Shown here in pieces: positions 25,414-34,193 of a stretch of DNA of 45,750 nt. Origin of the DNA: Nostocaceae cyanobacterium (GTDB lineage: Bacteria; Cyanobacteriota; Cyanobacteriia; Cyanobacteriales; Nostocaceae); assembly GCA_030065825.1 (NCBI GenBank), contig JASJCY010000061.1, positions 1 through 45,750 on the forward strand, in the 5' to 3' direction. A program made the translations under genes and the position numbers. The notes beneath the pieces are model-generated. The model had not been told where the DNA came from, did not search any database, and saw only the letters and a list, made by a program, of their open reading frames with translations. Every line of letters starts with the position of its first letter. Position 1 is the stretch's first letter.

Positions 25414-26448
25414 CTATTTGTTAGTCACAGTATCACCCGTACTGATAGTATTAATGTGACTAGCATTATCACCTAGGGCGATTGCACGCTCTCCACTAGC
25501 AGTAACATTGGATATACTGCTCGTAGTTTGTTTTTCTGACTCAAAAACACGAGCAATTTCGCTGGCTAGAGTCGAGTCTGAGTTTAGTAACTTTTTCAAT
25601 TGCAGACGTAGGGCAGCAATCGCATCTTCATCTTCTGGCTCATTTGCTACATCTTTAGCTGCTTCCAGTGCCGCTGCTTTAGCTTCTACCTTTGGTTGCA
25701 ATTTACTCCAAACAACAGTCGCTTTTCGCCAAACATCCTCACCAAGCTTCTGGGATGCACCTTCCACTGCCTTATTGCCCACATTCAGTAGAAATGGCAG
25801 ACAGGGTGCTAAAAATTTCACCAGTAGAGAAATATCCATTGGTTTATGTGGTTTATCTATATTTATTCTTGTTTTAATAACTGGAATTTGGGCTTGGGAA
25901 AGGCTTTCTAGTTTAATCGCTACTAAACCTTCCTGAAAGGCTCTTTGAAACCCATTTTGATTTTCCGAAGTTGCATAACCCAATCCATCATAAAAACCTT
26001 GAGCGAACCCGATTGCAGATTTATCCTGAATCTCCTGGTTCATGCCAATGGCATAATTAATATATTCACTGATTGCTTCAGCAGATTTGACAGAGTGACA
26101 AGCATTTAATAGTACACAATTTACGTAATCCCCGTGTAACTCAAACAGTGCTGCCAGTCCTTCTGGTGGCACTGTTTTGTTCTGTCCCCCATCATCTTCT
26201 AGAAGCAAACTACCATCCTCCAAACCGTGTCCGCAGAAATGGACGATTTGGGGTTTCTCTTGTGCGATCGCCCTGCGAATATCCTGGGGTCTAACAGCAG
26301 TCCGAATATCAACCTCAAACATATCCCGTCTCACGGCACGTCGGATACATTCTTCAACTTCCCTAATTTCTTTATCCAAGCGCAAACCGTGGGGTATTGC
26401 TGCCAGAATCAATATTTTTTGTGGCTGGGTAACTTGCTTGTTATCCAT
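25414..26448 (-). CDS. CHAT-domain (caspase-like) protease, effector candidate
   Basis: The 344-aa protein has an N-terminal CHAT peptidase domain with the catalytic dyad H74 in IVHFCGHGLEDG and C117 in VLLNACHSVKSAEAI, then GFAQGFYDGLGYA. Residues about 205-310 form a helical stalk common to cyanobacterial proteins of this type (LLVKFLAPCLPFLLNVGNKA, VWSKLQPKVEAKAAALEAAK, AIAALRLQLKKLLNSD). The last 33 residues (TASGERAIALGDNASHINTI, then STGD) match the N-terminal tag of the downstream nSTAND-WD40 protein. Transcribed first, then the NTPase: a protease effector with its sensor-switch. Start ATG 26448. Confidence 0.88.
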   Translation of the reverse strand: MDNKQVTQPQKILILAAIPHGLRLDKEIREVEECIRRAVRRDMFEVDIRTAVRPQDIRRAIAQEKPQIVHFCGHGLEDGSLLLEDDGGQNKTVPPEGLAALFELHGDYVNCVLLNACHSVKSAEAISEYINYAIGMNQEIQDKSAIGFAQGFYDGLGYATSENQNGFQRAFQEGLVAIKLESLSQAQIPVIKTRINIDKPHKPMDISLLVKFLAPCLPFLLNVGNKAVEGASQKLGEDVWRKATVVWSKLQPKVEAKAAALEAAKDVANEPEDEDAIAALRLQLKKLLNSDSTLASEIARVFESEKQTTSSISNVTASGERAIALGDNASHINTISTGDTVTNK

Positions 26449-26779
26449 CTCTTACCTTTAATGCACCCTTGATTAATGTATTAAGCCTTACCAGATAGGC
26501 TCCGAATAAGTTCTACTCCAAAGGTAAATTTAATGATTCCGGAAAAAGATTAAAAGATTATTAGTCCACGCCACTGTGACAGAGCCTCTGCCGCACAATA
26601 AAGGTAACCAGCATTACCTCCCATTCTAAAAATCCTCACAAACCCCAACAAACGCTACCATAAGCAGAACGCTTTGAAATTCCCACACGGGATTAAAAAT
26701 AAACCCCTAAGAACTAATTACAGGGATTTTCAGGTAAATAGACCACGCTGTAGTAGGGGTAAAGCGCATTGCTAAACCC
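26449..26779. other. Intergenic region, nothing recognised
   Basis: About 330 bp between the CHAT gene start and the glgX stop. I see no open frame, no clear long palindrome and no known motif. It should contain the CHAT operon promoter, reading left. Confidence 0.4.
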
Positions 26780-28924
26780 CTACAATGAATATGGTTCAAA
26801 TAGATGAAAATTGCTGTAACTCATGCACTTTAACACCATTAGCGATCGCCCTTTCAATTCTATAACTTGACTCTCTTTGTCAACAGGGTTTTCCTCAATC
26901 AACTGTGCATTATTGGTATCAATTACAATTTTCCACTCTCCCTCCTGTAGTCTATCAGGAAGGGTAAACTCGACCATTTCTGAGTCAGCATTAAAACAGA
27001 GGAAAAAGTCATTATCTTTAATTTCACCAGAAATTTTGGCACCGTTCAAGAAAAGGCTGAAGAAACTAGCGCAATTCTCCCATTCTTCCCCAGTTATTTC
27101 ACTACCATTGACATTAAACCAGCTAACCTCACCCTTTCCTAACCAGTTGCGCTGACGAAATACAGGATGCTGACCACTAAACTCTATCAGTTGACGGGTA
27201 AATTCCAACAGTGCCTTATTTGACTCCGTCAAATCCCAATTAAACCAGGAAATCTCGTTATCCTGGCAGTAGGGATTATTATTGCCTTGCTGCGATCGCC
27301 CCATTTCATCTCCCCCTAACACCATCGGTACTCCCTGGGACAACATCAGGGTAGTGAGAAAGTTGCGTTGCTGTCTTTCTCGCAACTGTAGCACCTCTGG
27401 GTCATCAGTCTCCCCTTCTACACCACAATTCCAAGAGTGATTGTGATTAGAACCGCTGTCTTCCCCATTCCAATCGTTGTGCTTCTGGTTGTAGCTGACC
27501 ACATCGTTAAGGGTAAAACCGTCATGGCAGGTGATATAGTTGATACTGGCACAAGGAAGCCTACCCTTACTTGCGTACAAGTCGGAACTACCAGTAAAGC
27601 GATGGCGAAACTCCTCTAATTTGATGTCTTCACCCCGCCAAAAATCCAGCATTACATCCTTATACTTATGATTCCACTCCGACCACAAAACAGGAAAGTT
27701 CCCCAACTGTGGAGCAGCTTCCGCAATTAGCTTCACCTGAGAGAGAACAGGGTCTTGATGAATAATTGTAAAAAAGGATTCTAGGGGATCGAACTCGTGG
27801 TCTAAAATCTTGATTGGTCGTGGCTGAGAACCTCGCCAGACATTGACTTCAATTAATTCTCCTTTGGCTAGTACTGGAGCCATATCAAAGCGAAAACCAT
27901 CCACATGCATCTCCAACACCCAATAACGCAGACTATCCATCACCAACTTTAGGACTTGGGGGTGGAGGGTATTAAGGCAATTACCGCAGCCAGTAAAATC
28001 TTGGAAGTAGCGAGGATTCCCTTCCTGCAACCGATAGTAAACAGCATTGTCAATACCTCGGAACGAAAGAGTTGAACCTAAATGATTTCCTTCTCCCGTG
28101 TGATTGTAAACCACATCTAAAATCACTTCGATTCCAGCAGCATGTAAGCTTTTAACCATTTGCTTGAACTCCCTCACCTGCTGACCGAAAATGCCACTAG
28201 CACTGTAACCGGAATAGGGAGCAAAATAACCGATGGGATCGTAACCCCAGTAATTGGTCAATCCTTTATCAGCGAGTAATCCTGAGTATATAAAAAAGTG
28301 ATAAATAGGTAACAGTTCAACAGCAGTAATACCCAGAGACTTGAGGTGAGCGATCGCCGCAGGATGAGCCAATCCAGCATAAGTTCCCCGTAATTCTTCG
28401 GGAATATCTGGGTGCAACTTGGTAAAACCTTTAACATGAGTTTCGTAAATCACAGTTTCCTGCCAAGGAAGTTGCACTAAGCGATCATCCTCCCAATCAA
28501 AAGACTCGTCAATCACAACCGACTTGGGAATTAAACGAGCATCATCTAGGTAGGATATACCTAAGTCTTCTTTAGCATCACCCCAAGGATAACCAAAAAT
28601 TTCTGCTCCGTGACAGACATCACCTGCAATTGCTTTAGCATAGGGATCTATGAGGAGTTTCGCGGGGTTAAAGCGGTGTCCCTTTTCCGGTTCATGGGGA
28701 CCATAGACTCGGAAGCCGTATTTTTGTCCTGGCTTTAACCCTGGTACATAACCGTACCAGACATAGTTTTCTACTTCAACTAAAGGTAAGCGAGTTTCAC
28801 TGTCCTGTTCATCAAACAAACAAACTTCAACACCTGTTGCATTTTCAGAAAATAAGGCAAAATTGACCCCCTTACCATCCCAGGTAGTTCCCAGAGGATA
28901 AGGTTTTCCTGGCAAAAGTGTCAT
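26780..28924 (-). CDS. glgX: Glycogen debranching enzyme GlgX (isoamylase type)
   Basis: The 714-aa GH13 enzyme hydrolyses alpha-1,6 branch points of glycogen during mobilisation in the cytoplasm. It has the N-terminal CBM48-like region (PLGTTWDGKGVNFALFSENATGVEVCLFD), region I DVVYNHTGEGNHLG, region II with the nucleophile in DGFRFDMAPVLAKG, region III LIAEAAPQLGNFP with the acid/base Glu, and region IV INYITCHDGFTLNDVVSYN. Start: the ATG at 28922-28924 (MTLLPGKPYPLG) has GGAG eight bases upstream; the frame extends 20 codons further with a non-family sequence. The C-terminal domain has the usual SWFNVNGSEITGEEW and RSLMVLK. Length is normal. Confidence 0.95.
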   Translation of the reverse strand: MTLLPGKPYPLGTTWDGKGVNFALFSENATGVEVCLFDEQDSETRLPLVEVENYVWYGYVPGLKPGQKYGFRVYGPHEPEKGHRFNPAKLLIDPYAKAIAGDVCHGAEIFGYPWGDAKEDLGISYLDDARLIPKSVVIDESFDWEDDRLVQLPWQETVIYETHVKGFTKLHPDIPEELRGTYAGLAHPAAIAHLKSLGITAVELLPIYHFFIYSGLLADKGLTNYWGYDPIGYFAPYSGYSASGIFGQQVREFKQMVKSLHAAGIEVILDVVYNHTGEGNHLGSTLSFRGIDNAVYYRLQEGNPRYFQDFTGCGNCLNTLHPQVLKLVMDSLRYWVLEMHVDGFRFDMAPVLAKGELIEVNVWRGSQPRPIKILDHEFDPLESFFTIIHQDPVLSQVKLIAEAAPQLGNFPVLWSEWNHKYKDVMLDFWRGEDIKLEEFRHRFTGSSDLYASKGRLPCASINYITCHDGFTLNDVVSYNQKHNDWNGEDSGSNHNHSWNCGVEGETDDPEVLQLRERQQRNFLTTLMLSQGVPMVLGGDEMGRSQQGNNNPYCQDNEISWFNWDLTESNKALLEFTRQLIEFSGQHPVFRQRNWLGKGEVSWFNVNGSEITGEEWENCASFFSLFLNGAKISGEIKDNDFFLCFNADSEMVEFTLPDRLQEGEWKIVIDTNNAQLIEENPVDKESQVIELKGRSLMVLKCMSYSNFHLFEPYSL

Positions 28925-29132
28925 TAAAAGACTCCAGTAGTGCGCAAACCTGACTACGGGAAGACAAGCACCCCGTAAACTCAACTATAGCGGTTTTCAC
29001 AGTGGGATGGGCATCCTTGCCCGTCCTAATTTCACCATTTCCTTTGTATTCTACATCCTGGGGGTAAACAGTTCGTCGCTGTAGCTTATTTAGGGGAATT
29101 TTGCCTGCATAGGTGGCTCTTGCGTACTTAGC

Positions 29133-29273
29133 GTGCTAAATTTTAATCAAGAAGAAACTGAAGCACAAAAGACTGTTAATCAAGCTTTGATAAAGGAGGG
29201 TACTAAACCTAAAGGAATTTACATAAATCCTAAACGGCTAAAACAAAGACTTGAAAGCTTACATTCTGAATAG
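29133..29273 (+). CDS. Small hypothetical protein (46 aa), possibly truncated
   Basis: A GTG-started frame encodes MLNFNQEETEAQKTVNQALI then KEGTKPKGIYINPKRLKQRL and ends HSE-TAG. The composition (basic C-terminus, helix-forming N-terminus) is plausible for a small DNA-binding or antitoxin-like protein, but I recognise no family. Its stop lies in the 9-bp target duplication of the MITE that follows; before insertion it ended one base ahead of the ATG of the next gene, so the two were a coupled pair. It may have lost its N-terminus, because no start better than GTG exists. Confidence 0.4.
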   Translation: MLNFNQEETEAQKTVNQALIKEGTKPKGIYINPKRLKQRLESLHSE

Positions 29274-29274
29274 G

Positions 29275-29458
29275 CTGGTTGACTGACAAAAGTCTTGGAA
29301 GTGTTGAAATTTCGTAGCCCCTCCACCCAACGCAATCCGTTGCGGTTGTTGGGTTGTAGCTTGCTTCCCCGGAGGGGTAGCATGTAGACACGGTAGACAG
29401 GTCATGGCTTCTCGCAGAGTAACCCAAGCTACATCAAAAAGATTTGTCAGTCAATCAG
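29275..29458. mobile_element. MITE, family 1 copy B (184 bp)
   Basis: Ends CTGGTTGACTGACAAA and TTTGTCAGTCAATCAG pair at 15 of 16 positions. The element is flanked by a perfect 9-bp duplication CTGAATAGG (29266-29274 and 29459-29467). Its interior shares GGAAGTGTTGA(G/A)ATTTCGTAG, CAACGCAATC(C/G)GTTGCGG and CTACATCAAAAA with copy A at 8067-8301. It sits exactly between two small genes. Confidence 0.92.
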
Positions 29459-29467
29459 CTGAATAGG

Positions 29468-29779
29468 ATGAGAAGGACTGATTTACCAGTAGTGGATACA
29501 TGCATTACTGAGGATTGCATTCACATCAGTTCCGAAGACTGGTACAAATGGTTGAGGAAGGTAAAGAGTTTCAGGTACACCTCCCAGTTTCACCCTATCA
29601 CCTTGAGGAACCGCAACAAGGATTATTGGTATGCCTATAGGCAGTTTGCGGGGAAGTTGCGACAACGCTATCTATGCAAAACCCAAGATTTAGATTATGA
29701 ACGGTTACAACTGGTGGCTGAGGAGTTGAGTAAACCAGATTGGGAATATTGGAATCAGATATCAGATATTGGTAGTTAG
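29468..29779 (+). CDS. Hypothetical protein, integrase/HTH N-terminal-like small protein
   Basis: The 103-aa product begins MRRTDLPVVDTCITEDCIHI. Its second half (NKDYWYAYRQFAGKLRQRYL, DYERLQLVAEELSKP) resembles a short module seen at the N-terminus of various cyanobacterial proteins (a YAYR...G.L..RYLGK...L..ERL..VA..L pattern). I know no assigned function. The ATG at 29468 follows directly on the MITE target duplication; the frame reads back into the MITE to 29444, which is not native. The presumed upstream partner is at 29133. AT-rich, no paralogue in the window. Confidence 0.55.
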   Translation: MRRTDLPVVDTCITEDCIHISSEDWYKWLRKVKSFRYTSQFHPITLRNRNKDYWYAYRQFAGKLRQRYLCKTQDLDYERLQLVAEELSKPDWEYWNQISDIGS

Positions 29780-29879
29780 CGCTACCCAAGAAGTGGAACT
29801 CATTCTTTCCCGCAAGTTGCGATCGCTAAATACTCCCCTCCCGCTAGAAGATTACCGAATTGAGTGAGACGGATTCATA

Positions 29880-29997
29880 GAGGGAAGAGGGGGAAGAAGG
29901 GGAAGAAGGGGAAGAGGGGGAAGAGGGGGAAGAGGGGGAAGAAGGGGAAGAAGGGGAAGAGGGGGAAGAAGGGGAAGAGGGGGAAGAGGGGGAGAAA
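29880..29997. repeat. GGGGAAGA(G/A) low-complexity tandem repeat
   Basis: About 13 units of a 9-bp word (GGGGAAGAG or GGGGAAGAA) form a purine-only stretch on the plus strand. Reading frames through it (Ser-Pro repeats on the minus strand) are artefacts. Slippage-prone microsatellite-like DNA between the small-protein gene and the CorC-type gene. Confidence 0.9.
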
Positions 29998-30153
29998 TTT
30001 TTATAGGTAATCTTAGAACGAGAAGGGAGTAGTTGTATACTCTTTTGTAAGGTAGGTTGTTCGCTCACTTAACTGGTGCTAGACTTTGAAAATGAGCGAA
30101 ATTTGAGCGAAAGTTACTTAAATTGTCGGAAATAGCGGTAAATTTACAAGGGT

Positions 30154-31470
30154 TTAAACTCCTGGATTCCTGTCCTCCACTGGTTGAGGTTTGGGAACCA
30201 CCAGTACCTTATCAACCCGATTACCATCCATATCCATAACTTCCACACGCATACCTTGCCATTCAAAATAATCCGCAGAGGTGGGAATACGTCCTAAATT
30301 AGTAATCACAAACCCACCCAATGTTTGATAACTACCCCGTTGTTCCAAAGGCAAATCTTGCAAATCGAAAAGTTCCAAAAAGTCATCCACAGGTAACATC
30401 CCATCCAACAACCAAGAACCGTCCTCCCGTTGTATTATTTGTGGTTCTTCGTTCTCACCAGCTAAAGGCACATCACCGACAATTTCCGTCATAATGTCAT
30501 TGAGAGTAATTAATCCCTGAATTACACCATATTCATCCACAATCAACGCCATATGAGTAGCAGTTTGTTTGAAAAATTCCAAAACTTTTAAACCACGGGT
30601 GTTTTCTGGCACAAATACCGGCTGCTGCAATCCCACAGTTAAATCCATAGGCTTACCGCAAAAACTGCGGTTTAACAAGTCTGTGACTGGAATGACACCC
30701 AGGACATTATCAATACCTCCTTGACAAACAGGATACCGAGAATAATGGCTATCAAGAATTTTTTGCCGGTTTTCTTCTTGGGAGTCTTCCAAATCCAGCC
30801 AGATAATTTCCGGACGGGGTGTCATCAAAGCGCTAACGGGACGATCGCCTAAACGAAAAACTCGTTCCACCATATCTTGTTCTGCTTCTTCAAAGGTTCC
30901 CTCTTCTGTACCTTGTTCAATCAACACCCGAATTTCTTCCTCTGTTACCTGGGGTTCTGTGGAAGGTTTAATCCCCAATATCCGCAAAACGGTTTCCGTA
31001 GAAGCACTTAAGAGATATACAATGGGTGAAGTAATTTTTGCTAAAAGCCGCATAGGAATGGCGACAATGGTAGCAATGGTTTCTGGATGGTTTAAAGCCA
31101 AGCGTTTGGGCACCAATTCGCCGATAATTAACATCAAATAAGTAAGCAGGATAATTGCTAGGGCTTGGGCTACTTGTTGTTTATATTGTTCTTGTAAAGG
31201 AATAAAACTTAAGATAGGAGTTAGTCTTTTGGCGATAGTTTGTTCTTGGGCACCAGATAGAATAGTCAGGAGTGTAATCCCAATTTGCACAGTTCCCAGA
31301 AACTTATTGGGAGAAGAAGCTAGTTTTAAGGCTGTGCGGGCTTTTATATCACCCCTTTCCGCAAGTTGTTGCAAACGGACTTTACGGGCTGATACAATCG
31401 CCAATTCTGACATCACAAACAGACCGTTGGCAAGGATTAAAAGGGCAATAATTAAAATTTCGGTAGACAT
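30154..31470 (-). CDS. CNNM/CorC-HlyC family transporter-like protein (hemolysin-like)
   Basis: The 438-aa membrane protein (start MSTEILIIALLILANGLFVM, ATG at 31470) has an N-terminal DUF21/CNNM domain with about four hydrophobic segments (residues 1-185, including VQIGITLLTILSGAQEQ, YLMLIIGELVPKRLAL and ITSPIVYLLSAST). A CBS pair follows (SALMTPRPEIIWLDLED, YSRYPVCQGGIDNVLGVIPV, HMALIVDEYGVIQGLITLND), then a C-terminal CorC_HlyC domain (WLLDGMLPVDDFLELF, YQTLGGFVITNLGRIP). Relatives take part in Mg2+/Co2+ efflux or resistance; the hemolysin name is historical. A longer frame begins with TTG at 31494 and is less likely. Confidence 0.92.
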   Translation of the reverse strand: MSTEILIIALLILANGLFVMSELAIVSARKVRLQQLAERGDIKARTALKLASSPNKFLGTVQIGITLLTILSGAQEQTIAKRLTPILSFIPLQEQYKQQVAQALAIILLTYLMLIIGELVPKRLALNHPETIATIVAIPMRLLAKITSPIVYLLSASTETVLRILGIKPSTEPQVTEEEIRVLIEQGTEEGTFEEAEQDMVERVFRLGDRPVSALMTPRPEIIWLDLEDSQEENRQKILDSHYSRYPVCQGGIDNVLGVIPVTDLLNRSFCGKPMDLTVGLQQPVFVPENTRGLKVLEFFKQTATHMALIVDEYGVIQGLITLNDIMTEIVGDVPLAGENEEPQIIQREDGSWLLDGMLPVDDFLELFDLQDLPLEQRGSYQTLGGFVITNLGRIPTSADYFEWQGMRVEVMDMDGNRVDKVLVVPKPQPVEDRNPGV

Positions 31471-31665
31471 TCTCAAAATTGCCGAGGATGGCAAGCTTTG
31501 TTAAACACTAATCTTCTAGTATCTAGTATTTACCATGTGGGAATACAACACTCTAAATATATAAAAATTACTAAATTGCAAAAATAATCCCGAATGCAGT
31601 CGCAAACGGGATAGCCTTGGGGTAAATGGAAATATTTATCAATGGCAAGGTAAAATTCATACCCC

Positions 31666-31795
31666 GCAAGGAAATTAATTTCCTTGCTAATACACGAAGT
31701 CATCTAAAGATAACTAAATAACATAACATAAGTTTTCTTAAGTCTACTTCAGTAGACTTGGTTTATTAGCCCTGAGATTGATTTCAGGGTGGGTG
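31666..31795 (+). repeat. Structured dispersed repeat, copy A (four stem-loops)
   Basis: Stem 1 is the palindrome GCAAGGAAATT/AATTTCCTTGC (31666-31687). Stem 2 is AGTCATCT-AA-AGATAACT (31698-31715). Stem 3 is AAGTCTACT-TC-AGTAGACTT (31740-31759). The linker TTGGTTTATTAGC leads to stem 4 CCCTGA...TCAGGG (31770-31789), then TGGG. The same order occurs at 44348-44466, and stems 3-4 at 8757-8805, with different stem sequences that still pair. The rest of the 31495-31931 gap also holds a CCCG...CGGG hairpin near 31590 and no gene. Confidence 0.75.
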
Positions 31796-31931
31796 AAAAA
31801 GCGAACAGATACGATGGTTGTAGCAGCATTAAGGGAATTAACGCTCAACATCAGCCCATGTGCTAAAACAGCATAGTAGGGCATTGCCCAAATTATCCCA
31901 CAACATCTATCTACAACCATCTACCCCCGCA

Positions 31932-33131
31932 ATGCAATATTGGAAATCAGGACAAACCATAGATAACGGTAGATTCACCATTGAGAAAGTCCTTGGAGGT
32001 GGTGACTTTGGTGTCACCTATAGCGCTAGAGAACAGTGCAATGGTAAATTGGTGGTCATCAAAACCCTCAACCACCTGCAACAAGTACAAGCTGACTTTC
32101 AACAGCGACAGGTAAAGTTCGTCAATGAAGCGGTACGGTTAGCAAAATGCAGTCATCCCCACATTGTCCAGGTGTATGAAGTCATCGAAGAGGGTGGACT
32201 TTGGGGAATGGTCATGGAATACATTAATGGGACTGATTTAGCAGTTTATTTGGAAAAGCAGGGGAAATTATCAGAATCGGAAGCTTTACGCTATGTTCAG
32301 CAGGTGGGACAGGCTTTGGAATATGTCCACAGGAAGGGATTTTTACACCGGGATGTGAAGCCGAGTAATATCATTTTACGACGGAGTACCAAAGAAGCAG
32401 TATTAATTGACTTTTGGCTGAACCGTGAATTCACGGTGGATAGAACCAGAAGTACGATCAATGTGAACACGGAAGGTTATGCAGCTATTGAACAGTATGA
32501 AAAACAGGGTAATTTTGGTGCTTACACCGATGTTTATGCTTTAGCTGCGACTTTGTATAGTTTGTTGACCGGGAAAGTTGCCATTCCTGCTAATTTTCGT
32601 AAGTATGCACAGTTACGACCACCAAAGCAGTTTAACCCCAACATTAGCGACAGGGTAAATAATGCCATTCTCGAGGGGATGGAACTAGAACCCCAGGATA
32701 GACCCCAGACGGTGCGGAAATGGTTGGGAATGCTGAATTTGCAAAACCCCTCTCCAAACCTCTCCCCTAATAGAGGAAAGGCTTTCAATACTCCCGTTGG
32801 GGGGTTAAGTTTATCCATCCCCACCCGCAGATTTGAGTTTGAATACGCCAAAATAGACAAAAGCCTGAAAATCACCCGTTATCGCGAACAAGCAGGGTTT
32901 TTCATCGAAGACTTGGGAAATGGTGTAGTTTTAGAAATGGTAGCGATTCCTGGGGGGACTTTTCTCATGGGTTCCCCAGAAGATGAAGAAGCACATACTG
33001 ATATGGAAAGTCCACAGCACCAAGTTACCGTTCAACCCTTTTTTATAAGAAAATCGGGTGAAAACCCCGCGTATGCGCGACCGGGGATGAAAACCGGTGG
33101 CAGGATTTATCCTGCCTTTGTGGTAAAATAG
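31932..33131 (+). CDS. Ser/Thr protein kinase, 5' part of a kinase-SUMF fusion gene broken by an insertion
   Basis: From [20 protein letters not shown] the protein is a Hanks-type kinase: glycine loop [12 protein letters not shown] (about residues 20-31), catalytic Lys in [18 protein letters not shown], a magnesium-site motif that reads DFW instead of DFG ([11 protein letters not shown]), and GYAAIEQY in the activation segment. After about residue 300 a formylglycine-generating-enzyme-like (SUMF) domain begins ([30 protein letters not shown]). At 33048 the gene runs into a 420-bp mobile element and stops at 33131. The rest of the domain continues at 33468. The frame also extends upstream to 31860. 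Likely a pseudogene as it stands. Confidence 0.8.
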   Translation: MQYWKSGQTIDNGRFTIEKVLGGGDFGVTYSAREQCNGKLVVIKTLNHLQQVQADFQQRQVKFVNEAVRLAKCSHPHIVQVYEVIEEGGLWGMVMEYINGTDLAVYLEKQGKLSESEALRYVQQVGQALEYVHRKGFLHRDVKPSNIILRRSTKEAVLIDFWLNREFTVDRTRSTINVNTEGYAAIEQYEKQGNFGAYTDVYALAATLYSLLTGKVAIPANFRKYAQLRPPKQFNPNISDRVNNAILEGMELEPQDRPQTVRKWLGMLNLQNPSPNLSPNRGKAFNTPVGGLSLSIPTRRFEFEYAKIDKSLKITRYREQAGFFIEDLGNGVVLEMVAIPGGTFLMGSPEDEEAHTDMESPQHQVTVQPFFIRKSGENPAYARPGMKTGGRIYPAFVVK

Positions 33132-33467
33132 CGTTAACAGGAACGGTAATCAACCTGTATAAAAACCCAACTGCCTAGCGGCAATCTGTACCTTGACAAT
33201 TGAAGATATAGGGTTCTATTCCATAGTTCTAGTTCTGCCTAGGAATAGGTAAAATCTTTATAGGGACTAGACGACACAGAATTTAAGTAAAAACAAATTT
33301 TTGGAGTAATCCAACTACCCCCGGGCAGGGGGAAAGTCAACGCTCGAGGAGAGAACCACCTCTGGATCAGGTTTCGCAAGGGGTCTAATCTAAGTGGACT
33401 CGTTGTAGGCGAAGCCTTCTCGAAGAGTACCGAGAATCCCCGCGTCTTTAGACCGGGGAGTGTCAAG
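33048..33467 (+). mobile_element. Non-autonomous IS200/IS605-like element (PATE) with omega-RNA-like right end
   Basis: The 420-bp insert interrupts the SUMF domain without a target duplication. Its left end holds CCCCGCG-TATGCGC-GACCGGGGATG and a GGCAGGA-TTTA-TCCTGCC hairpin. Its right end holds CCCCGCG-TCTTTA-GACCGGGGAGTGTCAAG, the type of end known from cyanobacterial TnpB elements, where the transcript is the omega (reRNA) guide scaffold. No tnpA or tnpB is present. Removing 33048-33467 (140 codons) rejoins FFI and SKFPITQEQY in frame. The exact borders could shift by two bases because AG occurs at both. Confidence 0.75.
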
Positions 33468-34064
33468 AGTAAATTCCCTATCACCCAAGAACAGTATAAA
33501 GCTGTGATGGGTAAAAATCCCTCTTACTTCCGACGAGGAGGAAAAAAACGACCCGTAGAAAAAGTAACTTGGGATGATGCAGTGGAATTTTGTGTTAACC
33601 TATCTAGCAAGACTGGAAAAAAATATCAACTGCCCAGTGAAGCACAATGGGAATATGCTTGTCGGGCTGGAACAACTACCCCATTTCACTTCGGTGAAAC
33701 TATTACTACTGACCTAGGGAACTATAACGGTAACTATACCTATGGTTCTGCTCCTAAAGGTCAGTTTCGTGAAGAAACTACAAATGTAGGTAGCTTCCCT
33801 GCAAATGCATTTGGCCTGTATGACATGCATGGCAATATATGGGAATGGTGTTTTGACACTTGGCATCACGACTATAATGGAGCATCTAGTGATGACAGCC
33901 CCTGGTTTGATAATGATAATGATAATAATATTCAAGTACTGCGGGGTGGTTCATGGATATTCTCTGCTGATTTTTGCCGTTCTGGGTTTCGCTTGACCTG
34001 TACTGAGGAACTAGGGGAAGATATCCACTCTGTTATTGGTTTTCGTGTAGTTGTGAGGATTTAG
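33468..34064 (+). pseudogene. 3' part of the kinase-SUMF gene (formylglycine-generating-enzyme-like domain)
   Basis: The frame continues SKFPITQEQYKAVMGKNPSY and carries typical SUMF/FGE-sulfatase blocks: PVEKVTWDDAVEFCVNLS, YQLPSEAQWEYACRAGT, NAFGLYDMHGNIWEWCFDTW, LRGGSWIFSADFCRSGFR, VIGFRVVVRI. An independent start would be the ATG at 33510 or a TTG/GTG nearby, giving about 185 aa, but it lacks the domain's first strands (GGTFLMGS..), which are on the other side of the insertion. Cyanobacterial kinase-SUMF fusions exist as single proteins, so this is the broken-off tail. Its own expression is doubtful. Confidence 0.8.
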
Positions 34065-34193
34065 CTTGGGTAGGAGTAGAAAAATCAAACAGGATTAATT
34101 AACGCCCCAAAACACTGTTGACCTTTTACAATAATTGAGGTTAACAATATCAGCTTTCCTGGTTATAATAATTCCCACCTCAGCTAGAGAATT

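Noticed and set aside
29844-30068. Minus-strand frame with Ser-Pro repeats
   Set aside because: It is only the translation of the GGGGAAGA low-complexity tract and resembles no protein.
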